46,116 nt of DNA from PGYR01 sp040264895 (GTDB lineage Bacteria; Bacteroidota; Ignavibacteria; Kapaibacteriales; UBA2268). Position 1 is the stretch's first letter. The number at the start of each line of letters is the position of its first letter. The stretch is from positions 1-46,116 of the forward strand of contig JBDQHL010000007.1 of the NCBI GenBank assembly GCA_040264895.1. Direction: 5' to 3'. The notes beneath the pieces are model-generated. The model had not been told where the DNA came from, made no database searches, and was given only the letters and a program-made list of their open reading frames with translations. Below are positions 7,653 through 16,339 of this stretch, piece after piece. The translations under genes were made by a program, and so were the position numbers.

Positions 7653-8718
7653 TTATTTCCTCTATTATTTCATCGAGTGCATGTAGCACATCGGTTATTT
7701 TTATATATTCTAAAGACTCACTGTGTGGAGCCGTCAACACTTTACTATGCTTACTTTCTGGCGCCCATGGCATTCCAACATTAGGATTATCACTTACTAA
7801 ATACAGCCCAATACAGGGAATATCAAAAGCAGAACACAAATGCACCACCGAAGTATCGGGGGTTATAATAATATCGCAAGTAGCAATCATTGCCGTGAAC
7901 TCACGGAATGAGCTCACAAATGGAGCGGCTTTCCCTCCCGTAGCGGTCACTATTTCGCTCAGTTGCAACTTGTTTCCCATTGTGGTAAAGCAACGAAATT
8001 CTACATTTTCATATTTTGCTTTTACAGTTTTCAGAAACGCAATGTAGTTCCCTGTTCCCCAATTTTTCGAATCATTCGATCCTGATAAGTTTATACCGAC
8101 CCTCAGTTTATTTTTTGACCAATCTATTGCATTTGTTGCTTCATTTATTTCATTTTCATTTAGCTGAAACTCAAGAGTATGGCCGTTTTCATTATTCCCA
8201 ACAAATGGAATAAGCAAATTATTTAATCTTTGCGTGATATTAAACTTAGTCTTATCGGGTAAATCAACTATATGAGAATAAATACTACTATTTTCTTTAT
8301 CAAAGCCCAATTTCAACTTTGCCGTACTTGCACCTACCAAAATACTGGAAGTAGTTGAAGTGTTATCAAACAAGTCAACAACAACATCATAGTTACTTTT
8401 TTTTATTTCACTGATAATCTTCTTGTAGCCGCCAATCCCTTTGTCCATAATAATTATATTATCCACCAAACCGAATAGAGCAAACATAGCCCCTTTATTT
8501 TTGTGGCTTAGCACTATATCTATCTTTACCCCATTGAGCTCCTCTCGCAGCTTTTTGACAAACGGCAATGAAATTAACACATCGCCAATTCTGTCTTGTC
8601 TGAGCAGCAGTATTCGCTTTGCAGAAGCAAATTCGTTCAACTTGTCACCCACATTAACAGTTTCAGTCTTATTAGCTGAATACTTTAGAACTAAGTTATT
8701 TATAACTTGCTTTAGCAT
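7645..8718 (-). CDS. Glycosyltransferase family 9 (ADP-heptosyltransferase-like)
   Basis: 357 residues. Two Rossmann-like halves typical of GT-B folds: the N-terminal LLLRQDRIGDVLISLP (about 37-52) is the GT9 signature, and the C-terminal half has the nucleotide-sugar site NLSGSNDSKNWG (210-221) and TPDTSVVHLCSAFDIPCIGLY (286-306). Members add heptose or related sugars to lipopolysaccharide core on the cytoplasmic face of the inner membrane; Asp 47 in the RIGD motif is the expected catalytic base. The actual sugar is unknown. It lies 19 nt below the GT2-like gene and overlaps the NdpA-like gene by 8 nt. Confidence 0.88.
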   Translation of the reverse strand: MLKQVINNLVLKYSANKTETVNVGDKLNEFASAKRILLLRQDRIGDVLISLPFVKKLREELNGVKIDIVLSHKNKGAMFALFGLVDNIIIMDKGIGGYKKIISEIKKSNYDVVVDLFDNTSTTSSILVGASTAKLKLGFDKENSSIYSHIVDLPDKTKFNITQRLNNLLIPFVGNNENGHTLEFQLNENEINEATNAIDWSKNKLRVGINLSGSNDSKNWGTGNYIAFLKTVKAKYENVEFRCFTTMGNKLQLSEIVTATGGKAAPFVSSFREFTAMIATCDIIITPDTSVVHLCSAFDIPCIGLYLVSDNPNVGMPWAPESKHSKVLTAPHSESLEYIKITDVLHALDEIIEEIND

Positions 8719-8737
8719 CTAATAATTTGTGTAGAAA

Positions 8738-9691
8738 CTACACACCCTTTACAAGTTCATAATTCTTAAATCCACCCAAACTATTGCCACCAAGAAGATT
8801 GTTTTCAATTGCTGACAGCACTTTGTACTTAGTCCTTTCGTGCTTGTGGAGTTCCCTTGTTGGACTCGGCTTCCCGCTATATTGTAGCTTGTCTTTCCAA
8901 TCCATTCGTGAAATCATATCTTCCATTACTTTAGGGTGACTATCCTTATAAACTTCCAATCTATCCAAAGGGCCATAGTCGTATATCTTCTCGCCTTTGT
9001 CGTAATCTTCCTCTGCCCTCTTGCGTCCCCAGTGAACGCTATTCAATGCCTTCTGTTTTGTTCGCATCATCTGCGGAGGCCTGACCCAACCGTAGTGGAA
9101 TATCTCTGCATCAACTCTTGCTACTTTCAGCTTACGTGTGTCCTCACGTTGGTGTGTATCTCTATACTCTTCATAATATCTGAACGACTGAGCCGATTCC
9201 CAAGAATGAATTTTCGGATGGTTTCTAACTATTCTTATTTCCTCTGGGTACCAAGCGTGGCTCTTGTGGTAGTGGTCATAATCTCCCCAAAAGTGCTTGT
9301 ATTTGAAAAGCAACCCTTCTACTTCGTGGTTGTCCAACAGCTCTTCACATCTTGAATTTATCACAGGCAAATACTTTTCGTGGACTACTTCGTCAGCCTG
9401 AACATAGAAACACCAATCGCCAGTGCATTCTTTCAGAGCAATATTAGTTTGAAGCGAGTTAATAGCTCCTTTTTTCCAGTGCTGTTCATCCCATTTAGTA
9501 TCAATAATCTTGATTTTCGGCGAACCGATAGACTCAATTACTTCGCGTGTATTATCATCCTCATCACCCTCGCCCACTGCGACAATAAACTCATCGCAAA
9601 TCGGGAGAATAGACTCAATAGACTCTCGCACTGGATAGTAAAGCTTCACCCCATTTCTAACAAAAGAAAAACCACTAATTTTCATTTTCAT
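8738..9691 (-). CDS. Glycosyltransferase, GT2-like
   Basis: 317 residues; the start overlaps the stop of the GT4 gene upstream by 17 nt (ATG 9685 would shorten it by two residues). The N-terminal half has a GT-A layout: FSFVRNGVKLYYPVRESIESILPICDEFIVAVGEGDEDDN (7-47), where the acceptor-independent nucleotide-binding strand ends in GEGDEDD, and a DXD-like VQADEVVH (97-104). The C-terminal half is rich in Trp, His and Tyr (SHAWYPEEIRIVRNHPKIHSWE, IFHYGWVRPPQMM) and matches a subfamily often annotated simply as glycosyltransferase. No membrane segment. Sugar and acceptor unknown. Confidence 0.8.
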   Translation of the reverse strand: MKMKISGFSFVRNGVKLYYPVRESIESILPICDEFIVAVGEGDEDDNTREVIESIGSPKIKIIDTKWDEQHWKKGAINSLQTNIALKECTGDWCFYVQADEVVHEKYLPVINSRCEELLDNHEVEGLLFKYKHFWGDYDHYHKSHAWYPEEIRIVRNHPKIHSWESAQSFRYYEEYRDTHQREDTRKLKVARVDAEIFHYGWVRPPQMMRTKQKALNSVHWGRKRAEEDYDKGEKIYDYGPLDRLEVYKDSHPKVMEDMISRMDWKDKLQYSGKPSPTRELHKHERTKYKVLSAIENNLLGGNSLGGFKNYELVKGV

Positions 9692-10802
9692 TCACCATTT
9701 CTTCAAACAAATCCATCATATTTTTTGCGTGTACTTTTATATCAAACAGCTCCAAAGCTCTCTTTCTGCCATTGGTAGCTAATTTGTTATACAATTCTTC
9801 ATCATCCAATATTTTAGTAATTGCATCAGCTAATTGGTCTGGTCTTTCTTGCTCAACCAAAATACCAACATCACTATTGACTGCTTCATTTACACCGCTT
9901 ATGTTGGTAGCAATCACTGGTGTATCAGTTGCCATTGCCTCAAACGGAACTCGGCCCATTCCCTCAGCTCCTTCGTACGATGGGAACAACACAACATCAG
10001 CAGCTTGTAACCATTCATTCACATTGCTTTTTTGACCAACAAACTTAACTATATTCTCTAATCCCAACTTTTTAGCCAAACTTGTAAATATCACAAGCTT
10101 TCCTTCTTCTGGTTCACTACCTAATATATATAGTTTGTAAGAGTTCAGATCATCTAAACTTGAAAGAGCATCAAAAATATCACCCAGCCCCTTCGACTCT
10201 TTTATTTGACCAATAAAAATCAAAACCTTTTTTTCTTTCTCAACTCCTAACCTATCTCTAACTTCAGATTTATCATAATTGTTGTGGAATATATCACAAT
10301 TGACTCCATTATGAACAACTTGGAATTTGCTCTTGGGTATATTGTCAAATCGCATTCTTGTCGCTTCCGATATACCAATTACTTTATCTATATTTTTTTC
10401 CAGTAGCTTATCATACTTTCTACCATCAGTTACTCTTGCGTGATATATTGTTTTTACATTAACTTTCTTAGCAACCAAAGTAGAAAAATAAGCAAACTTT
10501 GCGTCATCAGAGTGAACAATATCAATATCATTATTCTTAATAAACTTTTTTATTCTATTTCTGATTCTCAATAATTTAAATAAATTGGGTGGCTTGAAAC
10601 CTGGTATATGTTGTTTAAAAACAGTGACACCTCGGTCATCCGCCATTTGCATTAATTCACCTTCATCTTGTAACAAAAGAAATGGAGTGAACTTTTCCCT
10701 GTCCATATTATCTATAAGAGCTAATAAGCTTTTCTGTCCACCCATTTTAGCATGGCTGTAAGCACTATGAAATAGTATTTTTATTGGTGATAAATTGCTC
10801 AA
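9675..10802 (-). CDS. Glycosyltransferase family 4, tandem paralog A
   Basis: 375 residues, GT-B fold. N-terminal SAYSHAKMGGQKSLLALIDNM (glycine loop), central VVHNGVNCDIF and FIGQIKESKGLGDIFDAL (start of the C-terminal nucleotide-sugar domain), then the EX7E retaining motif in FPSYEGAEGMGRVPFEAMA followed by VIATNISGVNEAV. Acts on nucleotide sugars in the cytoplasm, probably extending a lipid-linked or LPS glycan. It is closely related to the gene upstream (same KMGGQKS, EGAEGMGR, SGVNEAV/SGVSEAI blocks) and overlaps it by 4 nt (ATGA), so the pair arose by tandem duplication and is translationally coupled. Confidence 0.9.
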   Translation of the reverse strand: MSNLSPIKILFHSAYSHAKMGGQKSLLALIDNMDREKFTPFLLLQDEGELMQMADDRGVTVFKQHIPGFKPPNLFKLLRIRNRIKKFIKNNDIDIVHSDDAKFAYFSTLVAKKVNVKTIYHARVTDGRKYDKLLEKNIDKVIGISEATRMRFDNIPKSKFQVVHNGVNCDIFHNNYDKSEVRDRLGVEKEKKVLIFIGQIKESKGLGDIFDALSSLDDLNSYKLYILGSEPEEGKLVIFTSLAKKLGLENIVKFVGQKSNVNEWLQAADVVLFPSYEGAEGMGRVPFEAMATDTPVIATNISGVNEAVNSDVGILVEQERPDQLADAITKILDDEELYNKLATNGRKRALELFDIKVHAKNMMDLFEEMVNENEN

Positions 10803-11902
10803 CCAACCAACCCGCTATAAATATTAAGAACATTATTAGCGTGGATTTTAATGTCAAAAGTATCCAGAGCTCTTCTTCTACTTGCTTCAGAGAGCTTATT
10901 CCACAATTCAGCATCACTTTTCAATTTGTGTATTGCATCAGCCAAGAGTTCAGCATTTTGCTCCGGAACCAATATCCCACTTTCATCTGTTATTGCTTCA
11001 CTTACACCGCTAATGTTCGAACCAACAGGAGGAGTACCACAAGCCATTGCCTCGAATACAACTCTTCCCATACCTTCTGCCCCTTCGTGCGAAGGTAAAA
11101 TCAAACAATCGGCGGCTTGCATCCATTTATGAATCTCTTGCTTTTGCCCAAACCAATTTATATTTGAGACTTTCTCTTTTTCAACTGTGTTAAGCCAATT
11201 TGATTTTTCATCATCATTTAAAAATTCGCCTAATAGAACAAACTCTACTTCTGGTAAAAACTTTGCAGCATCTATTATCTCATATATGCCTTTACCTATT
11301 TTCATCTGCCCTACAAAAAGCACGGTAAACTTGTCCGATTGCATTCCCAATTCTAACTTCATTCCTTTTCTGTCACTCACTGGAGAAAACAAATTGCAAT
11401 CAACACCATTGTAAATAACTGTTGTCTTCTCTTTGTAATCTTCATTATCAACAAATCGCTTTCTCGCACCTTCCGATATACAAATCAATTTGTCGTTCAA
11501 CTTGTAATTCATATCATCTAAATTATTACGTTTAGTTACCCTAACGTGCCACACCGATTTTGTTTTAATACCATAGGTAGCAAGCCCACACAAAAACCCA
11601 TCTCTTTCGTAATCAGAATGAATAATATCAATACTATTCTTTTTGCAGATTCTTCTTATTTTTAGAGCATTACTAAAAATCTTAAAAATATTATTTAATG
11701 AGAGTTTAGTCAAAGGAATAGTGAAATACTTAACTCCCATCTCTTTGAATTTTTCCGTTAACTGTCCCTCACTAACTGTCAAACCGTAATTAATTATTTT
11801 CTTACTTTCTAAGTTTTCCATCAGAGCTAACATACTTTTCTGCCCGCCCATCTTATAATGAGGGAAATGAGAAACATGAAGTACTTTAATCTTACTCTTC
11901 AT
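10799..11902 (-). CDS. Glycosyltransferase family 4, tandem paralog B
   Basis: 367 residues. Same architecture as its downstream paralog: VSHFPHYKMGGQKSMLALME at the N-terminus, VIYNGVDCNLFSPV and FVGQMKIGKGIYEIIDAA in the centre, LPSHEGAEGMGRVVFEAMACGTPPVGSNISGVSEAI carrying the EX7E motif. Retaining GT4 enzyme of unknown sugar specificity. It starts on the base directly after the stop codon of the GT4 gene upstream, with no gap, and overlaps the next gene by 4 nt. Confidence 0.9.
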   Translation of the reverse strand: MKSKIKVLHVSHFPHYKMGGQKSMLALMENLESKKIINYGLTVSEGQLTEKFKEMGVKYFTIPLTKLSLNNIFKIFSNALKIRRICKKNSIDIIHSDYERDGFLCGLATYGIKTKSVWHVRVTKRNNLDDMNYKLNDKLICISEGARKRFVDNEDYKEKTTVIYNGVDCNLFSPVSDRKGMKLELGMQSDKFTVLFVGQMKIGKGIYEIIDAAKFLPEVEFVLLGEFLNDDEKSNWLNTVEKEKVSNINWFGQKQEIHKWMQAADCLILPSHEGAEGMGRVVFEAMACGTPPVGSNISGVSEAITDESGILVPEQNAELLADAIHKLKSDAELWNKLSEASRRRALDTFDIKIHANNVLNIYSGLVG

Positions 11903-13018
11903 TTATGATTTCTCATTAAAGAAGTCAATATACTGTTTAGCAATCTTATCCCATGTAAAATTCTTTACCCTTTCGGCTGCATAATTTCCCATTTGACTTA
12001 GTTTTTCGGGATTGTTTTTCAACTCCTCAATTGCTGATCTAATATCAGCTGGTTTCTCACCATTGACCAAAAGACCAGATTTACCTTGCTCTATTGCATC
12101 CTCAGCACCTGTATTCAACCCACCAATTGAGGGAGTGCCACAAGCAGCAGCTTCCAAGTAAGTAATCCCAAAGCCCTCCACACTATCATTTACATTTCGT
12201 GATGGCATAACAAATAAGTCAGACATACTGAAAATGGCATTCAAATCTTCATCAGGTATAAACCCATGAAACTTAACCCTATCTTGTAGTGATAACTCGT
12301 CAACTAAGTCTTTTAACTTCTGCTCATACTTCCCTTTGCCACCAATATGGAATACCACATTTGGCAAATCTGCTATTGCTTCTATTGTTTTATCGTATCC
12401 CTTCCTTTCTTCTAATCTACCTACATTTACTATATTGAATTTCTCATTCTCGTATTCGTATTTATTCCTTAGCTGTTCATCAGTATCAACTCTAAAGAAC
12501 TTATTTAAGTCCACTCCATTATTTATCACATCGACTTGTGATCTGATATTATTTTCTTTCATGAACTGCTTAGTATATTTACTTACAGCTACGGCTCCTT
12601 TCGATTTACTAAAAGTTCTTTTTTGTAGAAATTTGTTAACAGTTCTGTGTTCAACGGCATCTAACCCATGGCACACAGCGAAATATGTCAACTTGTGCAG
12701 TAAATTATATAGATAAACAGGGAGGCCCATTTTCCAATTAGATGCCAACAATATGCTTTTGTTAGTATCAATTTCCTTCAAGCAATTATATATCAATGTG
12801 TTTTTTTCTCGTTTCCATTGCTCGTGCGGCAATCTTATTACTTTCACATTATCGCATATAAAAGGCTCTTCTACAAAATTGTCGAAGGATTTTGTTATGA
12901 CAGTCACTTTGTATCCCATTAGTGAGAAATTAGTAGCTAACTCTACACACCAGGTCTGAATACCCCCAGCTGAAGGCGGAAAGTCTTGTGTTGTGATTAT
13001 AATGTGGTCAAAGGGCAT
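11903..13018 (-). CDS. Glycosyltransferase family 4 (WcaI/Pel-like), first gene of glycan cluster
   Basis: 371 residues. Starts with TQDFPPSAGGIQTWCVELA, the PPxxGGI loop common in capsule and LPS GT4 enzymes; the centre has VINNGVDLNKFF and NVGRLEERKGYDKTIEAIA, and MPSRNVNDSVEGFGITYLEAAACGTPSIGG holds the EX7E motif (EGFGITYLE). More distant from the two GT4 paralogs downstream than these are from each other. It is the first gene of the minus-strand run, divergent from the PAP2 gene across an AT-rich 88-nt region that must hold its promoter; a near-consensus TATCTTTA is present there but no clean -33 box. Confidence 0.9.
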   Translation of the reverse strand: MPFDHIIITTQDFPPSAGGIQTWCVELATNFSLMGYKVTVITKSFDNFVEEPFICDNVKVIRLPHEQWKREKNTLIYNCLKEIDTNKSILLASNWKMGLPVYLYNLLHKLTYFAVCHGLDAVEHRTVNKFLQKRTFSKSKGAVAVSKYTKQFMKENNIRSQVDVINNGVDLNKFFRVDTDEQLRNKYEYENEKFNIVNVGRLEERKGYDKTIEAIADLPNVVFHIGGKGKYEQKLKDLVDELSLQDRVKFHGFIPDEDLNAIFSMSDLFVMPSRNVNDSVEGFGITYLEAAACGTPSIGGLNTGAEDAIEQGKSGLLVNGEKPADIRSAIEELKNNPEKLSQMGNYAAERVKNFTWDKIAKQYIDFFNEKS

Positions 13019-13106
13019 AATGAACTTTTCTTATTTACAATAATTGGGTTATTTTGTATTCGCTAAAGATAGAATTTAATAATATAAAATAGATTTACAT
13101 AAAATT

Positions 13107-13673
13107 ATGACAGAGTTAATAGAATTAGACAAACAACTTTTCTATTTTATAAATCAAGGTTTGGCAAACCCCATTACTGATTATTTAATGCCAATTATAA
13201 CTTCCTTTGATTATTGGTTACCATTTTATTTATTTGGGATGCTCTATTTATTGGTAAAATATAGATTAAAAGGATTGTATATTCTTTTTGTTTTACTCTT
13301 TGTCGTTGGGTTGTGTGATTTAATTAATGCACAATTATTAAAAGAATATTTTGCTCGTGTGAGACCTTGTCGTGATTTGAATGGAGTTAATCTTCTAATC
13401 AATTGTGGCAGTGGTTTGAGCTTCCCCTCTAATCATGCAGTTAACAACTTTAGCGCAGCCATGGTACTGAGCCATTTTTTCAAAAGAAAAGTAGCTATAT
13501 TTTTCACTATTGCTTTTCTAGTATCTATCTCAAGAGTATTTGTAGGTGTGCATTATGTTGTTGATATATCTGCTGGTGCTATAGTAGGTGTGTTAGTTGC
13601 AACACTCTTTACAACTATTGTTTCAAAATACAAGTATGATAGAGAAGTTATTGAAAAAATTCGAATTAGTTAA
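13107..13673 (+). CDS. PAP2-family membrane phosphatase (undecaprenyl-pyrophosphatase or lipid-A-phosphatase type)
   Basis: 188 residues, about five to six membrane segments. The three PAP2 phosphatase motifs are all present: KEYFARVRP (about 85-93), PSNHA (about 110-114, catalytic His) and SRVFVGVHYVVD (about 146-157). Such enzymes dephosphorylate undecaprenyl pyrophosphate or lipid phosphates on the periplasmic side. Divergent from the glycosyltransferase run, so a role in recycling the lipid carrier of that glycan is reasonable inference. BcrC/PgpB/LpxE-type activity cannot be separated from sequence alone. The 3' end overlaps the convergent LolD gene by 8 nt. Confidence 0.88.
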   Translation: MTELIELDKQLFYFINQGLANPITDYLMPIITSFDYWLPFYLFGMLYLLVKYRLKGLYILFVLLFVVGLCDLINAQLLKEYFARVRPCRDLNGVNLLINCGSGLSFPSNHAVNNFSAAMVLSHFFKRKVAIFFTIAFLVSISRVFVGVHYVVDISAGAIVGVLVATLFTTIVSKYKYDREVIEKIRIS

Positions 13674-14358
13674 GTTGAGCTAGTCCTTTATTAGACAATT
13701 CATATCTAATGTTTGCTATAGAAGCAAATTTGCTACTGTGAGTAGCAAGTAGAATAGCAGTCCCGGTTTTTTCATTTACCTTAGTAAACATTTCAGCTAT
13801 TAAGTCCGAATTTCTCTCGTCCAAGTTACCAGTGGGTTCATCAGCTATTAGTAATTGGGGCTCATTAATTATAGCCCTAGCTATTGCCACCCTTTGTTGC
13901 TCACCACCAGACATCTTTTTTGGTTTATGATCTACTCTATTTTCTAGTCCAACAAACTGCAATAGTTCCATTGCTTTTTGTTGTGCAACTTTATCATTTA
14001 CTCCAGCAATTTTAGCTGGAATCATCACATTTTCAATAGCAGTAAATTCTGGTAACAAATGATGAAATTGAAATATAAAACCAAGTTTAGTATTTCTAAA
14101 CGAATTAAGTAGTTTTTGGCTAGCAGAAACCAAATCAATATCAAGCTCTTCATCTTTGTAAATCAACGACCCTGAAGTAGGCTTATCTATTGTACCCACT
14201 ATATGTAAGAGTGTACTTTTACCACTACCAGAAGCCCCAACAATAGATGATGTTTCTCTTTCTTTCAACAGAAGATTTATATTTTCGAATACAGTAAGAT
14301 CATCACCATTAGGAGATTCGAATATTTTGGTAAGACTATTTATTTTATAATTCATCAT
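13666..14358 (-). CDS. lolD: ABC transporter ATP-binding protein, LolD/MacB-type
   Basis: About 230 residues. Walker A GASGSGKST (about 41-49), Q-loop FIFQFHHLLPEFTAIENVMIP, signature MSGGEQQRVAIARA, Walker B LLIADEPTGNLD and the switch His in ATHSSKFA are all intact. The FQFHHLLPEFTA segment and the length are typical of LolD, which with LolC/E extracts lipoproteins from the inner membrane; no permease gene is nearby. The frame is open to an ATG at 14364, but that codon sits in the T-run of the rplQ terminator, so the ATGATG at 14358/14355 is preferred. Its promoter is not evident; read-through from the ribosomal operon is possible. Confidence 0.85.
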   Translation of the reverse strand: MMNYKINSLTKIFESPNGDDLTVFENINLLLKERETSSIVGASGSGKSTLLHIVGTIDKPTSGSLIYKDEELDIDLVSASQKLLNSFRNTKLGFIFQFHHLLPEFTAIENVMIPAKIAGVNDKVAQQKAMELLQFVGLENRVDHKPKKMSGGEQQRVAIARAIINEPQLLIADEPTGNLDERNSDLIAEMFTKVNEKTGTAILLATHSSKFASIANIRYELSNKGLAQLN

Positions 14359-14363
14359 AGACA

Positions 14364-14390
14364 TAAAAAAGGCGTTCCAAAAGAACGCCT
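14364..14390 (-). terminator. Terminator of the ribosomal protein operon
   Basis: On the minus strand AGGCGTTC, loop TTTTG, GAACGCCT (14390-14383 and 14377-14370) form a perfect 8-bp stem followed by a run of six T. It lies about 30 nt after the rplQ stop codon and closes the 20-kb ribosomal block. Confidence 0.93.
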
Positions 14391-14421
14391 GTATAATATT
14401 TATTTGTTTAAAGACAATTTG

Positions 14422-15258
14422 TTAGCTTTTGCTATCTTCTTTGTCTTCCTCATCATCGCCTTTTACTTTATCAGCAACATCTTCTGCTGCGTCTTTAGCA
14501 TCTTCAGTAATTTCTTCAGCTTTTTCTTTTGCATCTTCTGCTACTTCTTCGGCTTGTTCAGTTACTTCTTCAACTTTTTCCTCAACAGCTTCAGCGACTT
14601 CTTCAGTTTTTTCTTCAGCAGTTTCAATAACCTCTTCGGCTTTTTCTTCGGCTTGTTCAGTTACTTCTTCAACAGTTTCTTTAGCTTCTTCTAATTTCTC
14701 TTCAACAACTTCTGTAACATCTTCAGCTTTCGCTTCTACTTTGTCTACCACTTCAGTTGCTTTTTCTTTTACAGAATCAACTACTGATGTATCTTCTTTA
14801 GATTCTGTTTTTGAATTCTTAGTTTTAGACTTTGCAAAAGAACTATCATGATCACCAGACCAATCTACTAATTCAATTAAAGCCATTTCAGCAGAGTCAC
14901 CTCTTCTTGCACCAATCTTGATAATACGAGTATAACCACCAGTACGACCAGTAACTACGGGAGCAATAGAATCGAATAATTCTTGAAGAATATCTTTTCT
15001 TTTTAGTTCACGAGCAACAACACGGCGAGTATGTATATCAATATTTTGACCAGCATCTAACTTGCCATTCTGTTCGTTGTCTAAAGCATGAACTGCTTTT
15101 GTAACTAATTTTTCTACGTATGGTCTTAGCGCTTTTGCCTTAGCCGTAGTAGTTTTAATTCTCTTGTGTTCAATAAGATTACTAGCTAAACTTTGTAAAG
15201 TTGCTTTTCTGTGACTAGCAGTTCTATTGAGTTTTTTTCCTGATTTTAAATGTCTCAT
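14422..15258 (-). CDS. rplQ: 50S ribosomal protein bL17 with a long 11-mer-repeat tail
   Basis: The first 130 residues are ordinary bL17 (MRHLKSGKKLNRTASHRKAT ... GRTGGYTRIIKIGARRGD), a large-subunit protein near the exit tunnel. The remaining 148 residues are not part of the family core. After a Ser/Lys-rich linker (135-160) come nine regular and one degenerate copies of an 11-residue repeat (residues 163-272), for example VEEVTEQAEEK, AEEVIETAEEK, TEEVAEAVEEK, with a hydrophobic residue at positions 1, 4 and 8 and Glu/Lys elsewhere. The tail ends in DDEEDKEDSKS. Eleven-residue periodicity is that of LEA group 3 proteins and synuclein, giving an extended amphipathic helix. Last gene of the operon. 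Confidence 0.97.
   Translation of the reverse strand: MRHLKSGKKLNRTASHRKATLQSLASNLIEHKRIKTTTAKAKALRPYVEKLVTKAVHALDNEQNGKLDAGQNIDIHTRRVVARELKRKDILQELFDSIAPVVTGRTGGYTRIIKIGARRGDSAEMALIELVDWSGDHDSSFAKSKTKNSKTESKEDTSVVDSVKEKATEVVDKVEAKAEDVTEVVEEKLEEAKETVEEVTEQAEEKAEEVIETAEEKTEEVAEAVEEKVEEVTEQAEEVAEDAKEKAEEITEDAKDAAEDVADKVKGDDEEDKEDSKS
14443..14772 (-). repeat. Ten 33-bp coding repeats in the 3' part of rplQ
   Basis: In-frame repeats of 33 bp encode residues 163-272 of bL17. They are degenerate at DNA level but regular at protein level. The repetition creates long open frames on the opposite strand here, which are not genes. Confidence 0.85.
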
Positions 15259-15284
15259 TTTCGTACTTCAATTTTTGCAGTTTA

Positions 15285-16301
15285 CTAATTATTAATTAAC
15301 ATAGATTTTGGTTCATCTTTCAAGTATTGCTCTACGTTCATTCCAAAATCAAGACCTTGGCTAGCAACTAAGTCTTTCAACTCGTTGAGTGATTTCTTAC
15401 CAAAGTTTCTAAATTTCAACAACTCAGATTCTTTTAACGATACTAGGTCAGCTAGTCTGCCAATATCAGCACGCTTCAAGCAATTGTGAGCTCTAACTGA
15501 AAGCTCTAACTCATCAACTGGAGTTTCTAATATTTTCTTAATTCGTTTTTTCTCAGCAGCTTTCTCTTCTTCTTCAGCTGATCTACCTGACAATGAGTCA
15601 GTTTCATAAGCATCAAAGTTAATAAAGAATTTGATGTGATCACTTAATATTTTAGAAGCTAAGTGAAGTGATTCTTGAGCAGTAATAGTGCCGTCGGTTT
15701 TCACATCCAATACCAATCTTTCATAATCAGTTCTTTGTCCAACTCTGTAAGGTTCTACGTTGAATATAACGTTTCTTACTGGAGTATAAACAGAATCAAT
15801 TGGAAGCATACCAACTGGGAAATCTACTATCTTTTGATCTTCAGAAGGCACATAACCTTTACCACGACCAATTTTTAACTCAACATCAAACTCAGCATCA
15901 TCTGCTAAAGTTGCAATGTGTAAATCAGAATTAATAACTTCAATTTCATCAGAAGCATCTTGTATATCTTTTGCAGTCCACTCACCGCTTCCTTTCAAAG
16001 AGAAGTTGAGAGTAACTGGCTTTTTATCAATATTTTTTATTCTTACCTGTTTCAGGTTTAGTATAATTTCAGATACATCTTCTATTACTCCATCTATTGT
16101 TTGGAATTCATGAAGTACATCTGTAATTTTTATACCAGTAATAGCTGAGCCCGGAATAGAAGACAACAATATTCTTCTCAATGAATTCCCAATAGTAACA
16201 CCATAACCTTGTTCTAAAGGTTGCATGATAAATTGGCTATGGAAATCAGTTGAGTTTTCTTCTATTATTACCCTTTCAGGCATTTGCATTTGGATATTCA
16301 T
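15285..16301 (-). CDS. rpoA: RNA polymerase alpha subunit
   Basis: 338 residues. The N-terminal domain (to about 230) has the dimerisation/assembly motifs FIMQPLEQGYGVTIGNSLRRILLSSIPGSAITGIKI; an acidic-basic linker (EEEEKAAEKKRIKKI) follows; the C-terminal domain (about 255-320) is the helix-hairpin-helix unit LELSVRAHNCLKRADIGRLADLVSLKESELLKFRNFGKKSLNEL that binds UP elements and activators. Between rpsK and rplQ as usual, but rpsD, which normally sits directly upstream, is missing; only 38 nt separate it from rpsK. Confidence 0.98.
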   Translation of the reverse strand: MNIQMQMPERVIIEENSTDFHSQFIMQPLEQGYGVTIGNSLRRILLSSIPGSAITGIKITDVLHEFQTIDGVIEDVSEIILNLKQVRIKNIDKKPVTLNFSLKGSGEWTAKDIQDASDEIEVINSDLHIATLADDAEFDVELKIGRGKGYVPSEDQKIVDFPVGMLPIDSVYTPVRNVIFNVEPYRVGQRTDYERLVLDVKTDGTITAQESLHLASKILSDHIKFFINFDAYETDSLSGRSAEEEEKAAEKKRIKKILETPVDELELSVRAHNCLKRADIGRLADLVSLKESELLKFRNFGKKSLNELKDLVASQGLDFGMNVEQYLKDEPKSMLINN

Positions 16302-16339
16302 AATTTTTTAGTTTTTTTTATTTGAGTAGAAAAATCGAA

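Noticed and set aside
9675..11902. Possible frameshifted single glycosyltransferase
   Set aside because: The two GT4 genes are each full length with all motifs, so they are tandem duplicates and not halves of one gene.
14404..14851. Long open frames on the plus strand opposite the rplQ tail
   Set aside because: They are antisense images of the Glu/Ala/Lys-rich 11-mer repeats; low-complexity Phe- or Ser-rich translations with no start context.
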